From NCBI GenBank assembly GCA_021650895.1, contig CP091278.1, forward strand, positions 3,687,659 to 3,751,658: a stretch of DNA of 64,000 nucleotides, in the 5' to 3' direction. The translations under genes and the position numbers were made by a program. Every line of letters starts with the position of its first letter. Within the stretch, counting starts at the first letter, position 1. Shown piece by piece: positions 45,190 to 53,602 of the stretch. Below the pieces are notes generated by a model. That model was not told where the DNA came from, did no database searches, and saw only the letters and a list, made by a program, of their open reading frames with translations. The DNA is from Candidatus Jettenia sp. Its GTDB lineage: Bacteria > Planctomycetota > Brocadiia > Brocadiales > Brocadiaceae.

Positions 45190-46518
45190 TTATTCTATTT
45201 CTTTTGGAAGGTAATAATCAACAAATTTGTCATTAATAGTTTGTCCTTGTTGTAAACTTTCAACAGCCCTTTCAGTCAGGTAAAAGCATTTTTGAAGAAA
45301 TATTCTTGTGATCCCATCGACATCATTATTTATTTTTTCTATTCCGCTTAAATCAAAAGGAGTAACATCCTCACTTGCGTTAACCCGCGCAATATTTAAA
45401 TAATTAATAACTATTTTTTTTGCTTGTTCATTATTTAACTTGTTTAAAAATATTGAGCGATTGCTAATTCTATCCGCTAATGGTGGGGAGACACTTCTAA
45501 GTTTTTTTAAAGCGTTTCCCGTCATTGCAAATAATAAACACCATTCCCTGTGCTCATCTAACAATGTTCTCAAATTGTATACATAATTATCAACTTGGGT
45601 TTTGGATAAGCGCCCTTCTGTAATATCTTCAAATTCATCAACTAAAATATAAAAATCCGTATATTCCTGTTCTTTTACAAGCGTAACAATTGCTCTTATG
45701 ATATCAATATCTTTTCTATCTAAGCGTTTTCCACTCCCCGAGGATATCACTTCCCAAGTTTTATTAACACCAAAATCATCGGAAACCAAATCATAGAAGT
45801 ATTTAGCTAATGTTGCATCATTAAATTCACCCTTTAAAATTTCAAATAATACTCCCTGAAATGTGGCCTCAAATTCTTTCCTTGACCTATTATCATAAAT
45901 GTTTCTAAGCCAAGCGTCTAAAAAAGCTTTATAGCTAACTAGATTGACAGGGTCATATGGATCTGGATTGTTTTCAGTTAAAAGACTTTTCTTATTAAGC
46001 TTGCCAAGCCTTTCTTTATAAGTTTTTGTATTTTTTATTTTTTCGATTATTTTATTCCAAATAAATTTCTTAAAATTTTCTTCTCCTATTTTAGATATAA
46101 TTGCACCAATTAATTCAGAAAGTTTTACTCCTGGATTATCAATGTATATAACATAAGGATTTTTGTAAAATTCTTTACTTTGGGAAGTAGCATCTAGTAA
46201 GTATCTTACGTACATTAGCAATTGAGTTTTTCCAGAACCATAATCTCCTATAATTACAGCCGTAAGTAATTTATCCTTTGGAGAAGCTGAAATAGAGTAC
46301 AATGAATCATAAACATAGTCATGAACTTGCTTGTATACAGTTTCATCAACTGGTACTAAATGACCAGCATGAACGTCACTATTAATATTTGTAGTTCCTG
46401 ATTTAGGGAAAGGATTAAACTTGAGTCCCAATTTATCATATTTTTTGTCAAGAGTTTTAGTCTGTGGCTGTCGCTGAGAAATTATTTGGCTTATGATATC
46501 TTCTCGGTTTTCCATCAT
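45190..46518 (-). CDS. P-loop ATPase of an accessory four-gene operon
   Basis: The 442-residue protein is an AAA-like (ORC/Cdc6-type) ATPase. Walker A is VIIGDYGSGKTQLLMY (about 90), Walker B FYILVDEFEDI (about 297), sensor 1 LLFAMTGNALKKL, and ADRISNRSIFLNKLN fits an arginine-finger/sensor area. The C-terminal helical part may be winged-helix. LKFNPFPKSG near the start recalls ATPases of defence systems that load onto DNA. It starts at MMENR; the second ATG is equally possible. It lies between the unknown and PIN genes with 2-4 base spacing, so products are probably made together. Confidence 0.75.
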   Translation of the reverse strand: MMENREDIISQIISQRQPQTKTLDKKYDKLGLKFNPFPKSGTTNINSDVHAGHLVPVDETVYKQVHDYVYDSLYSISASPKDKLLTAVIIGDYGSGKTQLLMYVRYLLDATSQSKEFYKNPYVIYIDNPGVKLSELIGAIISKIGEENFKKFIWNKIIEKIKNTKTYKERLGKLNKKSLLTENNPDPYDPVNLVSYKAFLDAWLRNIYDNRSRKEFEATFQGVLFEILKGEFNDATLAKYFYDLVSDDFGVNKTWEVISSGSGKRLDRKDIDIIRAIVTLVKEQEYTDFYILVDEFEDITEGRLSKTQVDNYVYNLRTLLDEHREWCLLFAMTGNALKKLRSVSPPLADRISNRSIFLNKLNNEQAKKIVINYLNIARVNASEDVTPFDLSGIEKINNDVDGITRIFLQKCFYLTERAVESLQQGQTINDKFVDYYLPKEIE

Positions 46519-46522
46519 AAAT

Positions 46523-47530
46523 TTATCTTAAAAATATGTGTGATATAAATGAGTCTTTATATTTTGGGAAAAGAATTATCTCTTTTTCCTTAATTACTTC
46601 GCGTTTTATAAAAATCTCAGACGTTCTTTCTAAACTCATTAATTCTTTATTTACAAGGTACTGCCAAATTATATAGTTCTTAATTTTATCAATAGGAAAT
46701 CTATATTCCATAGCAATTTTAAATATTAGCATTGGAATATAAATATGTTTACTTTTAAAATTAGCTTTTATATAGCTAAATAAATCTAATGTAATGTCAC
46801 TTTCATTTTTAAAATAAACACAAGTAATACTTTTGTCATTATTTATTAAGCTTATATCCAATTTCTTTAAATTAAATTTTTCAATTAAATTTAATTCACT
46901 CCCCCATTTTACAAATACATCCCAAAATCGCATTAAGTGCCTCATTTGCTCATTAATGTGGTAGACATCTGTATTATCTTTTAATTCATAAATGAAGGAA
47001 TCGCTAAACCTGCCTTTACTTTGAAAAACAAATAGCGGCTTAGAATTTTCTTTTAAGTAATTTTCACAAATTACTTCTAGCCTTTTTTCTCGGTTTTGTG
47101 TACTAGAACCGATAAACCACGATATAATTTCTTTAAACCTAAAATAATTAAAAAAAATATCTTTGAATACTATCAAATCTTCTATTGATAGAGGCGCGCC
47201 TAATTCTGCATTCTGAAAGACTAATTTTTTAACATTATAATCTCTATTAATTAGTCCAAAGTTTATTAATGCATTTAATTGTTCCAATATTCTTCTATCG
47301 TCCCATTCTTTATTTTCATATCTTACATTCTTCTTTATTAAATCGTAGTATTCTTTACTATTATTGAATTGTTTATGTTTAACGATTAAATATACATCTC
47401 TTAATTCTCTTAAAAAATAAATGTTTGAGAAACTCCATCCTTTACCATCCGTGTAAATCTGTGCTTCACTATCAAGAAGGGCGGGTAGTTCATATTTTTT
47501 TGATTTTGACAAATCAATATATTTTATCAT
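46523..47530 (-). CDS. Uncharacterised protein of the four-gene operon
   Basis: I do not recognise this 335-residue protein. It starts MIKYIDLSKSKKYELPALLD, is rich in Lys, Asn, Phe and aromatic residues, and seems mostly helical. Segments such as RRILEQLNALINFGLINRDY (about 80-100) and FIKREVIKEKEI near the end could be winged-helix modules. No catalytic motif, membrane segment or signal is visible. It overlaps the methyltransferase gene by 4 bases and is 4 bases from the ATPase gene. A DNA-binding or specificity role is a guess from context. Base content is extremely low in G+C (11 of 60 at 46801-46860). Confidence 0.6.
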   Translation of the reverse strand: MIKYIDLSKSKKYELPALLDSEAQIYTDGKGWSFSNIYFLRELRDVYLIVKHKQFNNSKEYYDLIKKNVRYENKEWDDRRILEQLNALINFGLINRDYNVKKLVFQNAELGAPLSIEDLIVFKDIFFNYFRFKEIISWFIGSSTQNREKRLEVICENYLKENSKPLFVFQSKGRFSDSFIYELKDNTDVYHINEQMRHLMRFWDVFVKWGSELNLIEKFNLKKLDISLINNDKSITCVYFKNESDITLDLFSYIKANFKSKHIYIPMLIFKIAMEYRFPIDKIKNYIIWQYLVNKELMSLERTSEIFIKREVIKEKEIILFPKYKDSFISHIFLR

Positions 47531-48792
47531 TTCAGAATCAAAACATTTTCTGTTAATTCAAGGCTATGTCTATATTTCAACGACCTCCATTTTGTTCCTC
47601 TTGCCCTGATTCTATGTATTTCATACCCATTAAATCCAACATTTATAGCTATTTTGCCAAGAGTATCTGTCGTTGAAATTAATACACCATAAGGAGCGGA
47701 ATCTCCTAATATCATATATACTTTACCAAATTGTTTCAATATACGTCTTATTTCTTTTAAAACATTGTGCATATCTTGAAAATAGTAAAGCAATAATATA
47801 TCATAACTTTTCTTGCCAAGGCGATTTTTGCTTATTTCTTTTATTTCAATGGCTTTTTCAATTAAATCTTCCCCTATTGTTTTATTATTTTGGTAAAATT
47901 CTCCAGTTTTCCAATCGTGAAGGTTAAATTGATTTTCCGAATAATGGGTTGTAGCACCAATAACGAGCTTTTTTCTAACCTTATTTGTTATATCATTCCA
48001 GCTACTTGTTATACCAAAAAAATGTGAGTGTACTTTCGAAATTTCACCATAATCTAAATTATTCAGATAAGGTGGAGAAGTTATACAGATATTACAGGAT
48101 TTTTCTGTTATTTTATTATTACATTTTCTTGAGTCATGAAAATAAATTTTAGATGTCTTTTTAAAGTTTTTAAATTCTTTTGTATCTTCAAGCATTTTTA
48201 GAGATATGCGATTGAAAGTCTCCCATCCAGAGGAATCATTTATTAGCCTTTTATTTCTCGAAATATAAGGAATAGAGATAGGATGTTTAGATACTTTATG
48301 TAAGGTTTGACTTAGTGCGAGCTTAAAAAATAAGTAATAACTCCTTTCGCATTTTATCTTAGTTAGATAATCTTTAATTAAATAGAGTTCTTTTAAAATT
48401 TCATCCTCATAAAGTGTTTTTAATAGAGGATGAGCAACATTATCAATATTTGATTGCTTTATTCTTTGCTTTAAATGAATCTGTATATTCTTTAAGTGTT
48501 CATTTAATTTGTTGCCACACAGATTCCAGTTTAGTTTTGCTTGTATTACTTCGTACATAAAATTTTGCCCCTCATTTCCAACTGCAGGTATTCCCTTTTT
48601 CTGTGCTGATACTAGAGTAGTTCCGCACCCGGCAAACGGGTCAAATATTTTATGGTCGAAGTTTAAATTTTCTAAAGTAATAATCTCATCAATAAACTTG
48701 TACGAGAAGCCAGCGGTGAACTTATACCAGTTATGAACAGGACTTTTAAAATTGTCCCTCGCTGTTCCTATTTCTGTTTGTAAGTTAAACAT
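47527..48792 (-). CDS. DNA methyltransferase (SPPY type) of the four-gene operon
   Basis: The 421-residue protein has motif I IFDPFAGCGTTLVSAQ (about 53) followed much later by motif IV ITSPPYLNNLDYGE (about 240). SPPY is common in N4-cytosine enzymes, although N6-adenine remains possible. The roughly 180 residues between the two motifs are unusually long and may hold target recognition. Later blocks MHNVLKEIRRILKQFGKVYMILGDSA are motif-VI-like. An ATG at 48792 (MFNLQTEIG) is preferred over an upstream TTG at 48813. It leads the operon and may protect host DNA. Confidence 0.8.
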   Translation of the reverse strand: MFNLQTEIGTARDNFKSPVHNWYKFTAGFSYKFIDEIITLENLNFDHKIFDPFAGCGTTLVSAQKKGIPAVGNEGQNFMYEVIQAKLNWNLCGNKLNEHLKNIQIHLKQRIKQSNIDNVAHPLLKTLYEDEILKELYLIKDYLTKIKCERSYYLFFKLALSQTLHKVSKHPISIPYISRNKRLINDSSGWETFNRISLKMLEDTKEFKNFKKTSKIYFHDSRKCNNKITEKSCNICITSPPYLNNLDYGEISKVHSHFFGITSSWNDITNKVRKKLVIGATTHYSENQFNLHDWKTGEFYQNNKTIGEDLIEKAIEIKEISKNRLGKKSYDILLLYYFQDMHNVLKEIRRILKQFGKVYMILGDSAPYGVLISTTDTLGKIAINVGFNGYEIHRIRARGTKWRSLKYRHSLELTENVLILK

Positions 48793-49570
48793 TATAATAT
48801 TATTTATTACCAAATTTATTAGATAAAAATTATATCGCTTTTGTCCCGAACACCAATTGTTCTTAATAAATCAAAAATCTATGCCTGCTATATGTTATAC
48901 GTTTTCCTGACCTTCGTATGTCATTTGTTCGTTTTATTATAGGAAGTCTATCAAAGTTGTTGAGAAAAATCATTGAAAAATTCATAATAACACAAATAAG
49001 ATAAAATTTTCTATAATGTACCCCAAAAATTGGACAATAAAATAAGATTAGGACTTGCGCATTTACCAAAGGAGATAGAGATCGGATTTTTACAATTGCT
49101 GTTTGAGAAGTGAAATTCAAGGAATACCATATTTAATTATTGGATTTATTTTAAACATAATTAAGATGCGGCCATGTTGAGGATCGCTCGCACGGTAGTC
49201 CTAGAAGTACCATATCATAACCTCAACATGGAAATCACCTGCTTGAGATGTTTGACAAGTAGAATGATTTTCTTTCCAGATCGAGATTTATTGTTATTCA
49301 AAATATGAGATCAGAATACCAATTTAAATTATTTACATCCTTCAAGAGTTAGAGATGTAGAACGGAAGGTTATAGAATTAGAAATAAGCTGATGAAACTG
49401 TTCATTGACTATGATGTATACAGAGTAACCATGATTTCTTAAGGAGACAATGAGAATTTTCAAATGATATTAAGGTTGTTAAGGGAGAAGGTTTATTGAC
49501 TTTACTCAGGTAAACGGTAATAATAAAAACAGGGTTTAGATGATTAGTTCAAAATATTGGAGGTTAGGAG
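48793..49570. other. Gene-free stretch with inverted repeat and IS-end-like sequence
   Basis: This stretch must contain the promoter of the four-gene operon. TGTACCCCAAAAATTGGACA at 49016-49035 resembles an IS3/IS481-type end, but no partner end or transposase is seen. CCATGTTGAGG at 49172-49182 and CCTCAACATGG at 49221-49231 are a perfect 11-bp inverted repeat with a 38-base centre. No gene is supported. Confidence 0.45.
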
Positions 49571-49774
49571 ATGAAAATTCAAGTAATTTTAGAACCAAGT
49601 GATGAAGGTGGATATACTGCAATCGTTCCAGCACTTCCTGGCTGTATAAGCGAAGGCAATACCAAGGAAGAGGCATTGGAAAACATTAGAGAAGCTATTG
49701 AGTTATATCTTGAACCAATTGAAGATGATTTGAGGTTTAACCCAAATATACAGGTCTTAGAAATTGCCATATGA
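49571..49774 (+). CDS. hicB: HicB-family antitoxin
   Basis: The 67-residue protein is the short HicB type: MKIQVILEPSDEGGYTAIVP, ALPGCISEGNTKEEALENIR and EAIELYLEP form the RNase-H-like core that binds HicA. There is no C-terminal DNA-binding domain, as in short HicB proteins. GGAGG at 49559-49563 precedes the ATG by 7 bases. It overlaps hicA by 4 bases (ATGA), in antitoxin-first order, which is common in this subgroup. Confidence 0.9.
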   Translation: MKIQVILEPSDEGGYTAIVPALPGCISEGNTKEEALENIREAIELYLEPIEDDLRFNPNIQVLEIAI

Positions 49775-49997
49775 CAAAAGTTCCTAGTTTGAATTACGGA
49801 CAGGTCATTAACGCTTTGCATCGGGATGGATGGATAGTTGTCCGCCAAAAAGGTAGTCACATACGTTTGCAGAAACGTGCAGCAGAAAAAATACTAAAGC
49901 TCACCGTTCCAGCACACAATCCTATCAAGGATCTACGTTATCTCATATCATGAAACAGGCACATTTATCAGTAGAGGAATTTACAAAATTATTATAA
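49771..49997 (+). pseudogene. hicA: HicA-family toxin with probable frameshift near the end
   Basis: HicA is an mRNA-cleaving toxin with a dsRBD-like fold. The frame gives VPSLNYGQVINALHRDGWIV and VRQKGSHIRLQKR, including the catalytic His of GSH. It ends early at 49953 after KDLRYLIS. The expected C-terminal helix is in the next frame, where MKQAHLSVEEFTKLL ends with a stop at 49997. One base gained or lost at about 49935-49955 explains this. The 60-residue product may be inactive. It overlaps hicB by 4 bases. Confidence 0.75.
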
Positions 49998-50084
49998 ATA
50001 TTTTAAACGGGGATATCTGCAGTATACCCTTCGTCTTTTTCGCTGTAAAATATGTTAATTATGATAATCTTTCATTTTTGGTGT

Positions 50085-50186
50085 TTACTTTAATTCCATT
50101 TCTTCTTCCGCAAGATAAGTTGCATACCTCAAGGCTTTATCAATATCCTCTGCCTCAAGGTAAGGATATGCCTTAAGAATGATTCT
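50085..50186 (-). pseudogene. DUF433 C-terminal fragment
   Basis: Codons read ILKAYPYLEAEDIDKALRYA and TYLAEEEMELK, which is the end of a DUF433 antitoxin. There is no start. It lies directly behind an almost complete DUF433 gene, as if two adjacent genes were fused by a deletion or a partial duplication occurred. Confidence 0.55.
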
Positions 50187-50195
50187 TTAGTTCTT

Positions 50196-50423
50196 TTAGA
50201 GGCCAGAAGGCCTAATAAACGCGAAAGCAGCATAAAGTAAAACGGCTTGGATATCTTCAGTCTCTAATTCAGGGTAATCTTCAAGTAGTTCCTGTACCGT
50301 AATCCCAGCAGCTAATGCCTTCAAAATTTGTTCGACAGTAATTCTTAACCCTCTGATAGCTGGTTTACCAACCATTACTTCTGGATTAATGGTAATTCTG
50401 TCCAATAATTGTTTGGAATCCAT
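50196..50423 (-). CDS. DUF433 protein (probable antitoxin)
   Basis: The 75-residue protein has the DUF433 pattern: RITINPEVMVGKPAIRGLRI, TVEQILKALAAGITVQELLE and DYPELETEDIQAVLLYAA. Such proteins usually act as DNA-binding antitoxins to PIN-like (DUF5615) partners. GAAGGAAAG just before the ATG at 50423 fixes the start; an extension to 50441 is open. The last residues (FAFIRPSGL) diverge from the family, so the end may have been replaced. No toxin gene accompanies it here. Confidence 0.75.
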   Translation of the reverse strand: MDSKQLLDRITINPEVMVGKPAIRGLRITVEQILKALAAGITVQELLEDYPELETEDIQAVLLYAAFAFIRPSGL

Positions 50424-50637
50424 CTTTCCTTCTTTTTTCATTGCTTTTTGTGTAAATAGTTTGAGTGCAATTTTAACCTTAATTCTGGATTGTTATACGA
50501 CCGAACCTTAGAAAGCCACAGGAATTAACAGAAGATAAAGTAAGTTATAACCCATTCTGTTGTAATTAATTGCGGCCATAACAAACACAATATCAGTCAG
50601 TTATAAAAAACGCTAAAAATGTCCTTTTAACGAATAG

Positions 50638-50680
50638 TGTTCAAGAGGTCATGGGTTCAAATCCCGCCAACCTGACCAAT
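50638..50680 (+). other. tRNA 3'-end fragment, right copy (probable att site)
   Basis: The 43 bases equal 38662-38704 except for CCAACCTG in place of CCACCCTG. The T arm (GGGTTCAAATCCC) and ACCA end are intact, with no 5' half. Same orientation as the left copy, 12 kb away. Outside the repeat the flanks do not match. The remaining gap 50424-50745 has nothing else recognisable. Confidence 0.75.
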
Positions 50681-50745
50681 GTTAAAAAGGACACAGCGAC
50701 CATTTTATGAAGAGGATTTTCCCTTGGCTTGCCCAGCCGTAGAGC

Positions 50746-51234
50746 GTGGGTATTGTGATAAGTCCTTCAGAAATCAATTATCTGCTTCTTGCCAATGGAA
50801 AGAGTCTGGAGCCGCTCAGTGAGCAGATTCTCAGAGCGGGTTTACCGAAGAGTACGTATGCTCACCTTGATGAATCGGGATGGAAGACACAAGGGGTTTC
50901 AAAACATCTCTGGACGATCTGTACCAATACGTTTAGTTACTTTCAAATTCATCCCAGGAGAAATTTTTCTGTCGCAAATGAGCTTGTATCTTTCAATTCA
51001 TTGCTGAGAAAAAACGGTTAGTGAAGCGTTTCGATGAGATTATTTGTGTATCAACACCTTATTGATGAATTAAAGAAACGGCTCCACTTAACAGCTCAAA
51101 AGAAGAAGAAGAAACTCTTGATGTATCTCAAATACCCTGCTGTTTCCCCTGAGAATAATTGTACAGAGAGAGCGCTCAGGCATGCGGTAGTAATTTGTAA
51201 AATTAGTCATAGCGCTCGATCGGAAGATAGTTAA
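50746..51234 (+). pseudogene. IS66-family transposase remnant
   Basis: Two broken frames carry IS66 transposase blocks. AHLDESGWKTQGVSKHLWTI followed by TNTFSYFQIHPRRN corresponds to the DDE-region HxDETGW block, and KYPAVSPENNCTERALRHAV followed by ISHSARSED to the conserved NNxAERxLR end. A stop at 51019-51021 and frame loss separate them, and the N-terminal part is missing. No IS ends were found. It lies between the right att-like repeat and the chromosomal CNNM gene. Confidence 0.75.
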
Positions 51235-51267
51235 ACATTGATGGTGGCACATATTTTGAAGAGGATA

Positions 51268-52332
51268 CTAACCTTTCATTTGGTTTCTTCTCGTGCTAAC
51301 CCTTTGTTTCCAGTCTCTTTTCACTCTTCCATCGTCATCTTCGTCATAAATTTCACCTAAGACTTCTTCTACAATATCCTCCAATGTTACAATGCCCATA
51401 ATTTGATTGTCTTGACGTACGATGGCCATATGAATCCGATTTCCCTGGAAATCCTTAAGCATTTTGAGAATGGATTCATTCAGATTTACAAAGTAAGGTT
51501 TACGGAGTAAGCTGGTTAAAGAGAATTCTGTTTTGGTATCCATCATAGCGATAAATTCCTTTGTGTGAAGAATACCAATTACCTGGGGCTCGATTTCGCC
51601 TGATATGACGGGCAGTCTTGTGTGTCCGCAATCAATAATAATTTTTAATATTTCTTCCTTGCCCATAGAGTTTCGAACTGTTGTTACCCGGGAAAAGGGA
51701 ACCATGGCCTCTGATGCTTTCTTAAAGCGTAAAGTAAATAAATTCAAAATGTAATCTCTGTGAAATGAGTGCAGAGATCTTAAAGAAAGTTCTGATACCC
51801 CCGCTCCTTCTTCCGAAGAAAGGAACGAGTTAATACCTACGAGCGAAAGAAATTTTACTGTTGATTGCTCCAGGATATGGACAACAGGTGTTGCAATCTT
51901 TGTCATAATCGTTAAGAGCCGGCTAGAAGCCAAAGATACCTCTTCGGGGTAACGGATTGCGATCGCTTTCGGTATCAACTCGCCGATAATAACGGAAAAA
52001 AAGGTGAATGGGATAACGAAAAGTACAATTCCAACAAATTCAGCCGTTGTTCCGGAAATCCCTAAAAAGCCCTTCATATATGGCAGAATAGATTTTATTA
52101 CTTTGCCACCTCCAAGCGCTGCAGATAAAGCCCCAATCAGAGTAATACCTATCTGGATAACAGCAAAGGTCCTTTCCGGGCGTGCTCGTAAATCAAGGAA
52201 TATTTTGGCAGTTTTATTACCTTTAAAAGCCATATCTCTTAAAAGCGGGACATTGGTAGAGGCAAATGCCATTTCTATACATGAAAGTACACCATTAAAA
52301 AAAAGCAATATAATTACTATTATCCATTCCAT
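51268..52332 (-). CDS. CNNM/CorC-type membrane protein (DUF21 plus CBS)
   Basis: This is a hemolysin-C/CNNM-family protein, thought to act in divalent cation (magnesium or cobalt) export. The 354 residues have a DUF21 transmembrane region with four hydrophobic segments (about 1-22, 58-78, 97-125 and 135-155) and the IGELIPKAIAIRYPE motif. Two CBS domains span about 205-330 (MVPFSRVTTVRNSM, HMAIVRQDNQIMGIVTLEDIVEEVLGEI). The C-terminal transporter-associated domain is absent. It is shorter than E. coli-type CorB proteins. It stands alone. Confidence 0.88.
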   Translation of the reverse strand: MEWIIVIILLFFNGVLSCIEMAFASTNVPLLRDMAFKGNKTAKIFLDLRARPERTFAVIQIGITLIGALSAALGGGKVIKSILPYMKGFLGISGTTAEFVGIVLFVIPFTFFSVIIGELIPKAIAIRYPEEVSLASSRLLTIMTKIATPVVHILEQSTVKFLSLVGINSFLSSEEGAGVSELSLRSLHSFHRDYILNLFTLRFKKASEAMVPFSRVTTVRNSMGKEEILKIIIDCGHTRLPVISGEIEPQVIGILHTKEFIAMMDTKTEFSLTSLLRKPYFVNLNESILKMLKDFQGNRIHMAIVRQDNQIMGIVTLEDIVEEVLGEIYDEDDDGRVKRDWKQRVSTRRNQMKG

Positions 52333-52492
52333 AATTTAGATTTAGATGACTACTTAATTCAAAAATTTTATAGCTTATACAATTGAGCAAACAAATATTT
52401 TAATAATAACAGAAGATATTTTCAAATACCATTAAAGTATACGACAAACAAAAAGAGCTGTATTTGTCAGTAAATTTATTCTTAACTTCTTT

Positions 52493-53188
52493 CTATAAAT
52501 GTTTGCTTTTAAGAGATAATGAGTATTGAATGAGTTGTGTTTTAAAGGAGCGTGTTGTCTGCACAATAGTATCACTGCAAATAATTGCAGAACAAATTGC
52601 GAGGCATGATCCTCCAGCGTTTAATATATCAGAGATATTTTCAAGATTAATGCCGCCAATAGCAACAAAGGGAATAGTAATTTCTCGTTTTACCTGTTTT
52701 AAATAATCCAGACCTACAGGAGGTTCATAATCTTTTGTTCCTGTGTAAAAAATAGGCCCAACGCTTATATAATCTGCGCCTTCCCTTTGTGCCTCTCGTG
52801 CCTGAACGATAGTATGGGTAGAGATCCCTACTATTTTGCTATACCCAATGATCTTGCGTGCAGCAGAGATATTTATATCAGATTGACCAATATGCAATCC
52901 ATCTGCATCTACTTTTTTTGCAATCTCCGCTCGATCATTTACAATAAAAAGAGTTTTCGATTGGGAGGTTATTTTCTTAAACTCCTTGGCTAAAGTAAGA
53001 AATGTACTATCAGACATTGTCTTTTCCCGTAATTGTACTACATCTGCGCCGCCTTGAATAACACCTTCCAACGTTGTTAATACAGGTTTCTTGACAAGGT
53101 TAGAACTTATTATGACATAGAGCTTTATGTCTGAAAAATCTTTCAAACAATTTTGTTTAATTGTCATTTTTATTGGTTGCTGGTTCAT
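52493..53188 (-). CDS. thiE: Thiamine-phosphate synthase
   Basis: It couples HMP-pyrophosphate and the thiazole phosphate to make thiamine phosphate. The 231-residue TIM barrel has GGADVVQLREKTMSD, FIVNDRAEIAKKVDADGLHIGQSDI, GISTHTIVQAREAQREGADYISVGPIF and FVAIGGINLENI, all standard ThiE blocks. The N-terminus before KLYVIISSNL is somewhat long, and a later start is possible. No TPP riboswitch was recognised upstream, and no other thi gene is near. Confidence 0.93.
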   Translation of the reverse strand: MNQQPIKMTIKQNCLKDFSDIKLYVIISSNLVKKPVLTTLEGVIQGGADVVQLREKTMSDSTFLTLAKEFKKITSQSKTLFIVNDRAEIAKKVDADGLHIGQSDINISAARKIIGYSKIVGISTHTIVQAREAQREGADYISVGPIFYTGTKDYEPPVGLDYLKQVKREITIPFVAIGGINLENISDILNAGGSCLAICSAIICSDTIVQTTRSFKTQLIQYSLSLKSKHL

Positions 53189-53602
53189 TGATTATTGTAT
53201 TGACTCTCATTTAATGTTTGATATAATTGTTGTAGTTATTTTTCCTGCCAAATGTTATTAAAACAAATCTTATATGAGCCTGTAAATCACAAAAGGGCAT
53301 AAAAATGTGATGCCGAACTTTATAGTTGGTATGAAGCAGGTGATAAATTTCCACACGATGGGTTTTTTCGTCTCAAATAATCTTGTAAGAAAAATGTATA
53401 TGTTTTAGTAATCATTCTATAAATAGGTCGGAAACCATCCCTCTTTACACTATAAGGGGATGGAGGGATAGTGATAAGTTCGTAGACCCTGCTAGATATT
53501 GGGTAATTATCCTCTTTTTATTGTAGTTTTATACGAAAATAGATACAAGGATTATCATAATAATTCTTAAATATTTATTAAAGAAGGATAGGTTATAGAG
53601 AA
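53189..53602. other. Divergent gap between thiE and purF
   Basis: About 410 bases. A small palindrome, CCATCCC...GGGATGG, lies near 53428-53464, and a G/T stretch at 53361-53369. I see no purine or TPP riboswitch core and no clear promoter. Confidence 0.35.

Noticed and set aside
52493-53602. TPP riboswitch before thiE or purine riboswitch before purF
   Set aside because: I could not find the conserved cores of either aptamer on the relevant strands.
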